Source: JBBSZK01 sp964428325
GTDB taxonomy: Archaea > Nanobdellota > Nanobdellia > Pacearchaeales > GW2011-AR1
DNA: 20,114 nucleotides
Direction of reading: 5' to 3'
NCBI GenBank assembly: GCA_964428325.1
Contig: CAYRXU010000013.1
Coordinates: 1 to 20,114 of the forward strand
Shown here: positions 6,950-13,606 of the stretch, piece after piece
Position numbering within the stretch: position 1 is the first letter of the stretch
Layout: the number at the start of each line of letters is the position of its first letter
The notes under the pieces: generated by a model
What the model was told of the DNA's origin: nothing
Database searches by the model: none
What the model saw: only the letters and a program-made list of their open reading frames with translations
Program-made: the position numbers and the translations under genes

Positions 6950-9397
6950 ATGTCTAAGAGTAAATTAGAGATAAAGCGAGAGTTTGAAGCCTTTGCTTCT
7001 AAGATTTCGCGCCTTGAAGCTATGCGTCATGAGCTTGATGCTCTCGATGTTAAGGGTGTTGAGCAGCAAGCACAGCATATACGTTCTCGTTTGACTGATG
7101 TGCAGGCATTGCCTCAGCTTGAGAAGGATATGGTTGCCCTAAAGCAAGCTATTGCTCATAAGGCGGCTTCACATGGAGATCATCATGGACATTCTGACCG
7201 CAAGATTATTGCTGATTCTAAGAAATTACATGAGGAATCCCAGAAGATAAGGCAGCGAATTGGACAGCTGCAGCATCTTATTGAAGAAAAGCGCAAGGTC
7301 TCCTGCAAGAAACAACTTTCTGCTGAAGAAGTTTCGTATGTTAAGGATATGCCTCAGCTTGAAAAGGAGCTTGCTTCGTTGCGTACAGAGTTTGAAGCGC
7401 ATATGCGTGGCCCTCATATGAAGGTAGACGCTGGTGTTGGAATGCTTGTTGATACGCATTTTGATGAGTTTATTGGACAGATCAAAAGTGAATTGACTGC
7501 TCGGCTTAAGGATAAGGAACATGTTATGGATCAACGCTTGGGGTCTGATCTGGAGACGCAAAAGACACTCTTTGCACAACGCTATAAGTCTCTTGTTGAG
7601 GAGACACAGAGACGTTATCAAAATGACGTTCAGAATAAATTAGATAAGGAAGTGCGGTCTCACTTTGAGCATGATCTTCAGCAGAGATTGAAAGCTGAGC
7701 GCATTAAGATTGTAGAAGATCTTGTAAAGCAAAACTCCAAGAAACTTCATGCACAGCGTATGCAGTTATCGACAGCTTTGCATAATTCGTTTGTCAAGAA
7801 AGAACAGGGTTTGAATCAGAAACTTCACAAGAAAGAACAGGAACTTTCGAAGAAGCTTGCGCAGAAGCGCGCAGCTGTTGTGCAGCGTGTTAAGAGTGCA
7901 GAGGCACATGAGCGTACTGTAATGCAACGTGAACAGGCTATGAAGGTTGCGCTTGAACACAAGCAGAAAGCTATGGAGAAACAGCATGCTGATCTAGAGA
8001 GAGCTACCCAACAACATATCAACGAGCTTAAGTCGAAGGGAGATGAGCTTGAACGTACAAAGCAGGCTCTAATTCATACCGAGCGTGCTAATCTCGCTGC
8101 TAAAGAACGAGCATTATCCCAATCTTATCGCCAGCGACTTGCTGAAGCAGTAAGAGCCCATCATAAGGTGTTGCACAATACACTACGCGAGGCGCGGGTT
8201 AAACATGAGAAGGCCCTTGCTGCTTGGCATGCAAAAGAGAAGGCTGCACAAGCACACCTTAATGAGAAATCGCAGGCGTTGCAGGCAGAACTTGATGCTG
8301 TTGCTTCTAAGAAGGATTCGTATGAGCGTCATCTTGCTTCGCTCAAGACTGCAAAGACACATCTTACTGAGCAACGTGAGAAGCTACTTGCCTCATTGAG
8401 GCAGCAGCATGAGCAGCTCACACATGAGCAAGAAATGCTTCACAAGAAGCTTGAAGAGGTTCAGAAGAATTCTGCTTCTGCGCTGGCGGAGATGAAGTCT
8501 TCTATGCATGCACAACTCAAGGCACAACTACATGGTCATGAGACGCGATACCATGAGCGTATGGAAACACTTGAGCGCGATATGCATGAAAAGCTTACAA
8601 GCCAGAGACATGCACTCCATGTTAAGGCTGAGAACTTGCTGCGCGCGAAGTTACATCATCAACAGAAGGCATTTGAGGAATCTTCTAAGAAAGAACGTGT
8701 TATGCTATCTGCACAACTGAAGGAGCTTGCGGGGCGGAAGGAAGAATATCTTGCACAGCTAGCTCATCACAAGAAAGCTTTGAAGGATCATGCTGATGCT
8801 GTTCTTCAGAGGACCTTGCGTACTAAGGAACATGCCCTTGAGGCCATCCTTAAACAAAGACATGGTGCTTTATCGCGTGAATTAAGCAGGCTTGAATCGC
8901 GACGTAAGAGTTATGAAAAGAGGGCTTTGATACTTAAACAGAATGCGCAGAAGACGCGTGCTGTGCGTGTACAGGCTTTGCGCGTGCTACAGGAACAGTC
9001 TGCACGATCACAAGCCGAACGCGAGAAGCTTCACAAGCAGCTTGAAGCGCTACATAATGAGCATCAGCGTACAATGCATCGCACTAAAGCGGCTATGGAT
9101 GCACAGTTAAGGGCGCAAACATTGGCTAATGAAAGAGCTTATAGTGAGAAAGTCGAGGAGATGAAGTCTTCTATGCAGCAGCAGCTTGCCCGCGAGAAAC
9201 ATAATCTTAAGTCGAAGAGCGACCGTGTTATTGAAAGCAAAACACGACAGCGCGAATCTGTTTTGCGTAAGCAGCTTGATGCAGAGTACAGGCAGAAGAT
9301 GAAGACCTTACTTGCTCAGAAGGAAGCAGAGTTGCAAAAACGCAAGGCAATGCTTGAACAGCACGTGATGGATCATATCCGTAAGATGCTGCACTAG
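6950..9397 (+). CDS. 815-residue His-rich coiled-coil protein
   Basis: Almost the whole length is predicted long alpha helix with heptad-like spacing of Leu, Ala and Met and abundant Lys, Glu, Gln, Arg and His. There is no signal peptide or membrane segment, so it is cytoplasmic. A His cluster (about residues 77-87, H-G-D-H-H-G-H) could bind metal. An internal repeat is visible: the stretch beginning E-M-K-S-S-M near residue 514 resembles one near residue 712, and a 20-nt sequence is identical at 8489 and 9158. P-Q-L-E-K occurs twice in the N-terminal part. The ATG at 6950 is preferred over the GTG at 6944, which lies inside the GAGGTGA ribosome-binding site; the spacing is short. It sits 17 nt after the membrane protein with a helical tail, suggesting a structural partner. 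SMC, Rad50 and intermediate-filament proteins were considered, but no ATPase head or signature is present. Confidence 0.85.
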   Translation: MSKSKLEIKREFEAFASKISRLEAMRHELDALDVKGVEQQAQHIRSRLTDVQALPQLEKDMVALKQAIAHKAASHGDHHGHSDRKIIADSKKLHEESQKIRQRIGQLQHLIEEKRKVSCKKQLSAEEVSYVKDMPQLEKELASLRTEFEAHMRGPHMKVDAGVGMLVDTHFDEFIGQIKSELTARLKDKEHVMDQRLGSDLETQKTLFAQRYKSLVEETQRRYQNDVQNKLDKEVRSHFEHDLQQRLKAERIKIVEDLVKQNSKKLHAQRMQLSTALHNSFVKKEQGLNQKLHKKEQELSKKLAQKRAAVVQRVKSAEAHERTVMQREQAMKVALEHKQKAMEKQHADLERATQQHINELKSKGDELERTKQALIHTERANLAAKERALSQSYRQRLAEAVRAHHKVLHNTLREARVKHEKALAAWHAKEKAAQAHLNEKSQALQAELDAVASKKDSYERHLASLKTAKTHLTEQREKLLASLRQQHEQLTHEQEMLHKKLEEVQKNSASALAEMKSSMHAQLKAQLHGHETRYHERMETLERDMHEKLTSQRHALHVKAENLLRAKLHHQQKAFEESSKKERVMLSAQLKELAGRKEEYLAQLAHHKKALKDHADAVLQRTLRTKEHALEAILKQRHGALSRELSRLESRRKSYEKRALILKQNAQKTRAVRVQALRVLQEQSARSQAEREKLHKQLEALHNEHQRTMHRTKAAMDAQLRAQTLANERAYSEKVEEMKSSMQQQLAREKHNLKSKSDRVIESKTRQRESVLRKQLDAEYRQKMKTLLAQKEAELQKRKAMLEQHVMDHIRKMLH

Positions 9398-9398
9398 C

Positions 9399-9752
9399 AT
9401 GCGTCACTCTTTTTTTCTTGGAAATCGAAAATTATCTTGTGATGTTGAGCCAGTAAACACTTTCCGTCGTGGATTGGGATTGATGTTTAGAACTTCTATG
9501 ACTGAAAATCTTCTTTTTAGCTTCACTAGGGAAGGAAATCAAGGTAGACAGTTGACTGCTTGGTTTGTTTTCTTTCCATTTTATGCTGTTTGGCTTGATA
9601 AAAGCCAAAAAGTCGTCGATATACGGTATGTTAGACCTTGGGAATTTTATATCCATACGCGCAAGAACTTCAGCAAGATCCTAGAATTTCCTGTTAATTC
9701 GCGTAACAAGAAGCTTATTACGATTCTCCGACGGAAAATAAGAAAGATTTAA
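9399..9752 (+). CDS. DUF192 family protein
   Basis: The protein has 117 residues, the usual size for the DUF192 domain (PF02643). Family features seen are G-L-M-F-R (27-31), L-F-S-F (39-42), an aromatic strand where the family usually has W-M-K-N, V-W-L-D (64-67), K-V-V-D-I (71-75), a conserved Pro (80) and the closing I-L-E-F-P-V strand (94-99). A basic tail follows. There is no signal peptide, whereas many members are exported. It starts one base after the coiled-coil gene's stop and is probably the last gene of the operon. The molecular function of DUF192 proteins is not established. The stop codon overlaps the next promoter. Confidence 0.8.
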   Translation: MRHSFFLGNRKLSCDVEPVNTFRRGLGLMFRTSMTENLLFSFTREGNQGRQLTAWFVFFPFYAVWLDKSQKVVDIRYVRPWEFYIHTRKNFSKILEFPVNSRNKKLITILRRKIRKI

Positions 9753-9755
9753 ATA
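9743..9755 (+). promoter_or_regulatory. BRE/TATA promoter element AAAGATTTAAATA
   Basis: TATA core TTTAAATA (9748-9755) overlaps the stop codon of the DUF192 gene. Predicted transcription start is near 9777, giving a leader of about 25 nt with a Shine-Dalgarno site for the 41-residue protein. It is identical to the elements at 3030 and 13985. Confidence 0.7.
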
Positions 9756-9790
9756 TATCAACGATTAATACTATTTATCTGAGGTAAAAA

Positions 9791-9797
9791 GGAGGTG
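9791..9797 (+). promoter_or_regulatory. Perfect Shine-Dalgarno site GGAGGTG
   Basis: Lies 4 nt before the ATG at 9802 and fixes that start. It matches the archaeal 16S rRNA 3' end consensus and is the best ribosome-binding site in the window together with the one at 12611. Confidence 0.8.
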
Positions 9798-9801
9798 TCA
9801 A

Positions 9802-9927
9802 ATGGGAAAAGTAATCATTAAACACGCGGTTAAGCGAAAACCAGGTCATCTTTATTATGTTGACGGAAGCGGCAACGTATGTGAAGCTGTCATGGCACGT
9901 GGCGGTCGAAAGAAAAAGAAGAGATAA
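9802..9927 (+). CDS. 41-residue basic protein, probably a conserved small hypothetical protein
   Basis: Read directly from the DNA, the frame encodes 41 residues. They begin M-G-K-V-I-I-K-H, contain K-P-G-H-L-Y-Y-V-D-G-x-G-N-V-C-E-A, and end in A-R-G-G-R followed by K-K-K-K-R. Three things support it as real: its own strong promoter (9743-9755), a perfect GGAGGTG at 4 nt spacing, and a T-rich terminator-like stretch after the stop, making it a monocistronic unit. The L-Y-Y-V-D-x-x-G-N/D-V-x-x-A-x-M-A-R-G pattern resembles small uncharacterised proteins I have seen in bacteria and archaea, though I cannot confirm this here. The Lys/Arg tail suggests nucleic-acid or ribosome association; this is speculation. 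Confidence 0.8.
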   Translation: MGKVIIKHAVKRKPGHLYYVDGSGNVCEAVMARGGRKKKKR

Positions 9928-9943
9928 TTCTTCTTAACGCCTA

Positions 9944-9980
9944 ATTTTTTATTTTACTTTTATATTTTCATTTTTTCTTC
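9944..9980 (+). terminator. Oligo-T terminator-like tract
   Basis: Several T runs (9945-9950, 9952-9955, 9965-9968, 9971-9976) follow the 41-residue gene. Archaeal RNA polymerase terminates at such U-rich tracts, often without a hairpin. It separates this unit from the peptidase gene. Confidence 0.6.
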
Positions 9981-9987
9981 GGATAAT

Positions 9988-9996
9988 CTTATAAAC
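9988..9996 (+). promoter_or_regulatory. TATA box for the peptidase gene
   Basis: CTTATAAAC, with its centre about 24.5 nt ahead of the ATG at 10017. This supports 10017 as a leaderless start over the ATG at 10002, which would lie upstream of the predicted transcription start. Confidence 0.55.
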
Positions 9997-10016
9997 AGGA
10001 TATGTCTCTTTTGAGC

Positions 10017-10559
10017 ATGAATAGAGGTCTTGTTTTGGGTTTTGTCGTCGCTATTTTGTTGCTTGTGCCCGTTTATGCTGCAGATAATGAATCCTTTCAG
10101 GGTCAAGCGACGCGCATCGTAGCAAAAATTGTGCCGGAGTTTGCTATTCCTTCTGATGCACACCTCACTCTTGAGTTCGGAACTGTAAAGGAAACTTCCG
10201 CATGGGCACGCACATATCCTTTCCAAGGAGCTGTTATCACACTTGATCCTGAAAAGCTGGAGAATCTTTCTGATGCGCAATTGACGGGGCTTTTAGCGCA
10301 CGAGCTTTCGCATCTTGAGGTATATGAGCGTATGAATTGGATTACTCTTGCTTTCTATGGCTTGCGCTACAGTTTTTCTGATACTTTCAAAAGAACTGTA
10401 GAACGTGAAGCTGATTTACTCGCAATTCAACATGGTTTTGGGAAAGAGTTGCTTGCTTATCGAGAATATCGTTTAGCGACAGGTAGTTCAGATGACGTTG
10501 TTTTTATTCAGACTTACTACCTGAGTCCTGAAGAGATCCGAACAACATTAGCTGCCTAG
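10017..10559 (+). CDS. Secreted M48-like zinc metalloprotease
   Basis: The protein has 180 residues from the ATG at 10017, chosen by TATA spacing; five residues more if 10002 is used. A signal peptide (1 to about 21, cleavage near V-Y-A-A) indicates export. The zinc site is H-E-L-S-H (His95, Glu96, His99), with the third ligand likely Glu129 in E-R-E-A-D, matching the HExxH and ExxxD pattern of M48/gluzincin peptidases. At about 180 residues it is a minimal catalytic domain without the multiple membrane helices of HtpX. Substrate is unknown; maturation or turnover of surface proteins is possible given the secretion signal. Its 3' end overlaps the convergent dCTP deaminase-like gene by 56 bases. 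Confidence 0.82.
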   Translation: MNRGLVLGFVVAILLLVPVYAADNESFQGQATRIVAKIVPEFAIPSDAHLTLEFGTVKETSAWARTYPFQGAVITLDPEKLENLSDAQLTGLLAHELSHLEVYERMNWITLAFYGLRYSFSDTFKRTVEREADLLAIQHGFGKELLAYREYRLATGSSDDVVFIQTYYLSPEEIRTTLAA

Positions 10560-11595
10560 GTCCGACAGGTTTATGGTATTGTGAACCCACTTCTGTCGAA
10601 CCATATGCTCTTCTAACTCCATGTGGAAAGAACATTACTCTTCCGACGGCTACAAGTTGACCTGCTTTAATATGCTTTTCTGGTTCGTATGTCTTGGGTT
10701 GGATTGAGAATGGTCCCTGATATCCTGGATCGATCCAGCCTACCCCTCTTACTTCACCATCTTCAGGAAGACTCTGGACTTGAATTGCCACTCTTCCAGA
10801 TAACCCCATCTTGCGATTTGTTTCTATTTCTATAAATTCTCCAGCATTGAAAATGTGGGTGTCCTTCTCATCATATGTCATTTCGACTCCATGTTTCCTA
10901 TTGTCTTTAGTAATTATTACGTGTCTACTCTTGTTTCTTGCTTCCCTTGTCCCAGCATAGAAACATAGCATTCCATCTTGCACCATTGCCGTTCTTCCAT
11001 CGATGTATATCTCTCCACTCTGAACAAGGGCGTGAATTTCTTCATCCTTGGTTACAATGTATCCTTCTCCGGGATTTAGATCTCTAACTTGGGCGGCTTT
11101 CCGCTCTTCATTTTTTCTTTTCCATATAGCTTGACATAATTTGCTGCCTATTTCGACTGAGACTGGGAAATCTACCATGTTGTGGATGACGACGGATGAA
11201 TGGTTTTCTGGAGTGTTTCCTCCTTGCAGTAACTTGTCTAGACCGTGACGACGCATCGTACTTCTTATTTCAAGAATAGGTTCTAACGATGATTGGTATC
11301 TTAGAACTGTGTCGAGTTTAGATTTAGTGGCGAATCCTGGCCAGAATGTTACGAAGTTGCTTCCTACTTCTGGATGATGCTGCAAGGGATCTGCATAAGG
11401 CATATTTGACAGTCTTTCAAGCAAGGGCAAGGGTTCTGTTGTTCTATCTCTTTGGTCTGCGTCAAGTACTAGATCTAAGCTAGCTGGCTGTAGAAGAGGA
11501 GCTTCACGCGAAAGAACTCTTTCTTGATTCGAAACTTGTATCTCTCCTATTTTAATCGCTTCCTCTATCCCTCTATCTGACAATACCACCACCAT
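10504..11595 (-). CDS. Tandem-domain dCTP deaminase-like protein (Dcd family)
   Basis: The protein has 363 residues from the ATG at 11595. Upstream in-frame starts would run into the divergent gene and break the promoter geometry. Two dUTPase-fold halves are visible, as in the long dCTP deaminases of some alphaproteobacteria. The N-terminal half has L-S-D-R-G-I (5-10), Q-P-A-S-L-D-L (36-42) and E-I-R-S-T-M-R-R-H-G-L (109-119), matching the R-S-S-x-x-R-x-G-L motif. The C-terminal half has G-W-I-D-P-G-Y-Q-G (286-294) and a Y-G-S-T-E-V-G-S-Q-Y tail (331-340). Dcd enzymes convert dCTP to dUTP for thymidylate synthesis. The glutamate that acts as general base in E. coli Dcd (Glu138) aligns with Gln299 in the second half and about Val136 in the first, so activity is uncertain. 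It shares a promoter with kae1. Confidence 0.8.
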   Translation of the reverse strand: MVVVLSDRGIEEAIKIGEIQVSNQERVLSREAPLLQPASLDLVLDADQRDRTTEPLPLLERLSNMPYADPLQHHPEVGSNFVTFWPGFATKSKLDTVLRYQSSLEPILEIRSTMRRHGLDKLLQGGNTPENHSSVVIHNMVDFPVSVEIGSKLCQAIWKRKNEERKAAQVRDLNPGEGYIVTKDEEIHALVQSGEIYIDGRTAMVQDGMLCFYAGTREARNKSRHVIITKDNRKHGVEMTYDEKDTHIFNAGEFIEIETNRKMGLSGRVAIQVQSLPEDGEVRGVGWIDPGYQGPFSIQPKTYEPEKHIKAGQLVAVGRVMFFPHGVRRAYGSTEVGSQYHKPVGPRQLMLFGSLQDSGSKSE

Positions 11596-11614
11596 TGCTT
11601 TTTTTGAGTACGCG

Positions 11615-11628
11615 TATTTTATAAATAT
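11615..11628. promoter_or_regulatory. Second symmetric bidirectional TATA box
   Basis: TATTTTATAAATAT reads as a TATA element on both strands. Its centre (11621.5) lies 25.5 nt from the kae1 ATG at 11647 and 26.5 nt from the minus-strand ATG at 11595. The 51-nt intergenic gap nearly equals the 52-nt gap at 4399-4450. Confidence 0.6.
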
Positions 11629-11646
11629 CACTGTGATTGTCTGACT

Positions 11647-12618
11647 ATGATTGTTGGTATTGAAACCACTGCGCATACTTTCGGTGTTGGCGTGTGTAGA
11701 AAAAAGAAAATACTCGCTAATGTTCGTGATATGTATAAACCTACTAAGGGAGGCATAATTCCTATGGAAAGTGCAAAGCATCATGAGCTGGTTGCCGAAG
11801 CGCTTTGGAACGAGGCGCTTGAGAAGGCAGGTGCAAGTGACGGAGATATTGATGCTATCGCGCTTGCACATGCTCCAGGGTTAGCTCCCTGTTTAATTGC
11901 AGGTATGAATTTCGTCAAACAGAAAGCTAAACAATTGAATATTCCGATTGTACCTGTGAATCATTGTATTGCACATCTTGAAATTGGACAACATGAGGGC
12001 GCTCGAGACCCTGTGTTGCTCTATACTTCGGGAGCTAACACGCAGATCATTGCTTTTGCCGCAGGAAAGTATCGGGTATTTGGCGAGACGCTTGATATGG
12101 GCGTAGGGAACTTCATTGATAATTTTGCACGCTATCTTGGTGTGCCTTTTCCCGGGGGACCTGAGATTGAAAAGTTGGCTAAACAGAGCACGAATTATAT
12201 CGAGTTGCCCTATTCAATTAAGGGCATGGATGTGAGTTTTTCTGGTATGCTTACTAAGTTAAAGCAGCTACATGCTAAGGGTTCGCGCAAGGAGGATCTG
12301 GCTTTTTCTTTACAGGAGACTGCATTTGCAATGCTTGTTGAGGCGGCAGAGCGTGCCCTTGCACATACGGGCAAGAAAGAACTTGTTTTGGGCGGAGGCG
12401 TAGGATGTAATGCGCGTTTGCAGGAGATGTGCAGGATTATGTGTGAAGAGCGTGGAGCACGTTTCTTTTGTCCTGCACGCGATTTGCTTGTTGATAACGG
12501 GGCCATGATTGCTTTTACGGGCGAGTTGATGCACAAGGCAGGCGTATCGGCCGATGCGGACTCGGTAGATATAAAACCTCGAGAGAGAACTGATGATGTA
12601 TCTGTAACTTGGAGGTGA
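11647..12618 (+). CDS. kae1: tRNA N6-threonylcarbamoyladenosine synthesis protein Kae1 (TsaD family)
   Basis: The protein has 323 residues, normal for a stand-alone archaeal Kae1. It transfers the threonylcarbamoyl group to adenosine 37 of ANN-decoding tRNAs within the KEOPS complex. ASKHA-fold signatures are present: G-I-E-T-T-A-H near the start, the metal-binding N-H-C-I-A-H with His106 and His110, S-G-A-N-T-Q (phosphate loop), G-G-P-E-I-E-K, G-G-G-V-G-C-N, and V-D-N-G-A-M with Asp283 as third metal ligand. It is not fused to a Bud32 kinase domain, and no Bud32, Cgi121 or Pcc1 gene is visible nearby. It is a leaderless start from the shared promoter, and four bases separate it from the downstream epimerase gene, indicating one transcript. 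Confidence 0.95.
   Translation: MIVGIETTAHTFGVGVCRKKKILANVRDMYKPTKGGIIPMESAKHHELVAEALWNEALEKAGASDGDIDAIALAHAPGLAPCLIAGMNFVKQKAKQLNIPIVPVNHCIAHLEIGQHEGARDPVLLYTSGANTQIIAFAAGKYRVFGETLDMGVGNFIDNFARYLGVPFPGGPEIEKLAKQSTNYIELPYSIKGMDVSFSGMLTKLKQLHAKGSRKEDLAFSLQETAFAMLVEAAERALAHTGKKELVLGGGVGCNARLQEMCRIMCEERGARFFCPARDLLVDNGAMIAFTGELMHKAGVSADADSVDIKPRERTDDVSVTWR
12611..12617 (+). promoter_or_regulatory. Shine-Dalgarno site GGAGGTG for the epimerase gene
   Basis: It overlaps the kae1 stop codon and lies 5 nt before the ATG at 12623, fixing that start and showing it is translated from the kae1 transcript. Confidence 0.75.
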
Positions 12619-12622
12619 TTAG

Positions 12623-13495
12623 ATGAAATTCGTGATGACTGGACATAGGGGGTTGATTGGTCATTTTTTGCTTGAGAGATTAGTTGCGCGAGGAGACAAA
12701 CCTGTTTTGCTTATTGATACTAGAGATGGACAGGACATACGAGATATCAACAAACATATCTTGAAGGAAAAGGCAGACGTGATGATACATCTTGCTGCTT
12801 GCTGTAAAATCGATAAAATCATTCGGAATCCTGAACTTGCTTTTGAGGCCAACGTGCATGGGATGCACGAGGTTATGGAATTTTGTAGACACAATGGCAT
12901 TCGCAAGATTGTTTTTACTTCTTCTTCGCGTGTTTTGAGCAAAGAGAAAAATCCCTATACTGCGAGTAAACTTTACGGTGAGGAGTTGGTGAAGGGGTAT
13001 TACGATGCTTACGGAATAGAGTATGTGATTATTCGACCTTCAACAGTGTATGGGCCATTTGATGATAAAACAGGAAGACTGATTGATATCTTTATACGGA
13101 ATGCATTATCCGGGGAAGAGCTTCAGATTTTTGGGGATGCTAGTAAGACTTTAGATTTTACTTATATCGATGATTTCATTGATGGATTTCTATTGGCGAT
13201 GAAAGAAAGGAATGCCGAGTTCAATATCGCAAATGGCAAGGGGATTTCTGTTTCTCATGTTGCTGATAGTGTAATTGCCTTAGCAGGTAAAGGTCGTAAG
13301 AAGTTCTATCCTGCACAACGTGCGCAACCACAGCACGTTGAAGTTGATATTTCTGCACTCAAAAAGCTTGGTTATGTTCCAAAGGTTTCTATTGAGCAAG
13401 GAGTACGTTTAACTTTTGATTTTTATAGGGATAGCCTTGTTCTTCAAAAAGCGCGTGTTTTTTTACCAAAAGAAAATAGCCTCAATCTTGGGTGA
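12623..13495 (+). CDS. NAD-dependent epimerase/dehydratase (extended SDR)
   Basis: The protein has 290 residues. A Rossmann nucleotide-binding loop (G-H-R-G-L-I-G, 7-13), an H-L-A-A strand, a T-S-S-S strand end, and the catalytic Y-T-A-S-K pair (Tyr112, Lys116) place it in the extended short-chain dehydrogenase family that includes UDP-glucose 4-epimerase and dTDP-glucose 4,6-dehydratase. R-P-S-T-V-Y-G-P and the D-F-T-Y-I-D-D segment are also typical. It is somewhat shorter than GalE (about 340). Substrate cannot be fixed from sequence; a nucleotide sugar is likely, which would fit a cell with heavily glycosylated surface proteins. It is co-transcribed with kae1, with no functional link known. 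Confidence 0.88.
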   Translation: MKFVMTGHRGLIGHFLLERLVARGDKPVLLIDTRDGQDIRDINKHILKEKADVMIHLAACCKIDKIIRNPELAFEANVHGMHEVMEFCRHNGIRKIVFTSSSRVLSKEKNPYTASKLYGEELVKGYYDAYGIEYVIIRPSTVYGPFDDKTGRLIDIFIRNALSGEELQIFGDASKTLDFTYIDDFIDGFLLAMKERNAEFNIANGKGISVSHVADSVIALAGKGRKKFYPAQRAQPQHVEVDISALKKLGYVPKVSIEQGVRLTFDFYRDSLVLQKARVFLPKENSLNLG

Positions 13496-13532
13496 GGCGC
13501 GAAGCGCCGAACGCGCCGGATATCTATTTTTT
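13496..13532 (+). terminator. GC-rich hairpin plus T run after the epimerase gene
   Basis: GGCGC (13496-13500), loop GAA, GCGCC (13504-13508) form a perfect 5-bp stem directly after the stop. A run of six T ends it (13527-13532). GGCGCG (13496-13501) can instead pair with CGCGCC (13512-13517), a competing fold. It looks like an intrinsic-type terminator. Confidence 0.55.
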
Positions 13533-13543
13533 ATCGTCGGTAA
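13531..13543. promoter_or_regulatory. Near-palindrome TTATCGTCGGTAA
   Basis: It carries the CGTCGGTAA core seen at 4411 and, with T/A swapped at the centre, at 4377 and 15458. It lies about 30 nt upstream of the TATA box of the next gene. A possible operator; function is inferred. Confidence 0.3.
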
Positions 13544-13573
13544 AAGGGCGGTTAAGGTAGGTTACCCGAAGAA

Positions 13574-13582
13574 GAATTTATT
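13574..13582 (+). promoter_or_regulatory. TATA box for the 125-residue orphan gene
   Basis: AATTTATTA is centred about 29 nt before the ATG at 13607, near the leaderless spacing seen elsewhere in the window. Confidence 0.45.
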
Positions 13583-13606
13583 AACTTGAGACGAAGATAG
13601 AAGATC

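Noticed and set aside
7226..7621. Open frame of 131 codons antisense to the coiled-coil gene
   Set aside because: Leu/Arg/Asn-rich sequence is what antisense of Lys/Glu/Gln codons gives; no start signals.
6950..9397. SMC or Rad50-like ATPase
   Set aside because: No Walker A, Walker B or signature motif and no globular head at either end.
9727..9738. CCGACGGAAA near the end of the DUF192 gene
   Set aside because: Differs from the motif in the GTAA part and is in coding sequence; the resemblance is probably due to Arg codons.
10641..10651. TTCCGACGGCT resembling the CGWCGGTAA motif
   Set aside because: It lies inside the dcd-like coding region and lacks the GGTAA end, so it is not counted as a motif site.
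11596..11871. N-terminal extension of the dcd-like gene by 92 codons on the minus strand
   Set aside because: It would read through the shared TATA box and into kae1 antisense, and the added residues do not resemble the family. The ATG at 11595 fits the promoter and the conserved L-S-D-R start.
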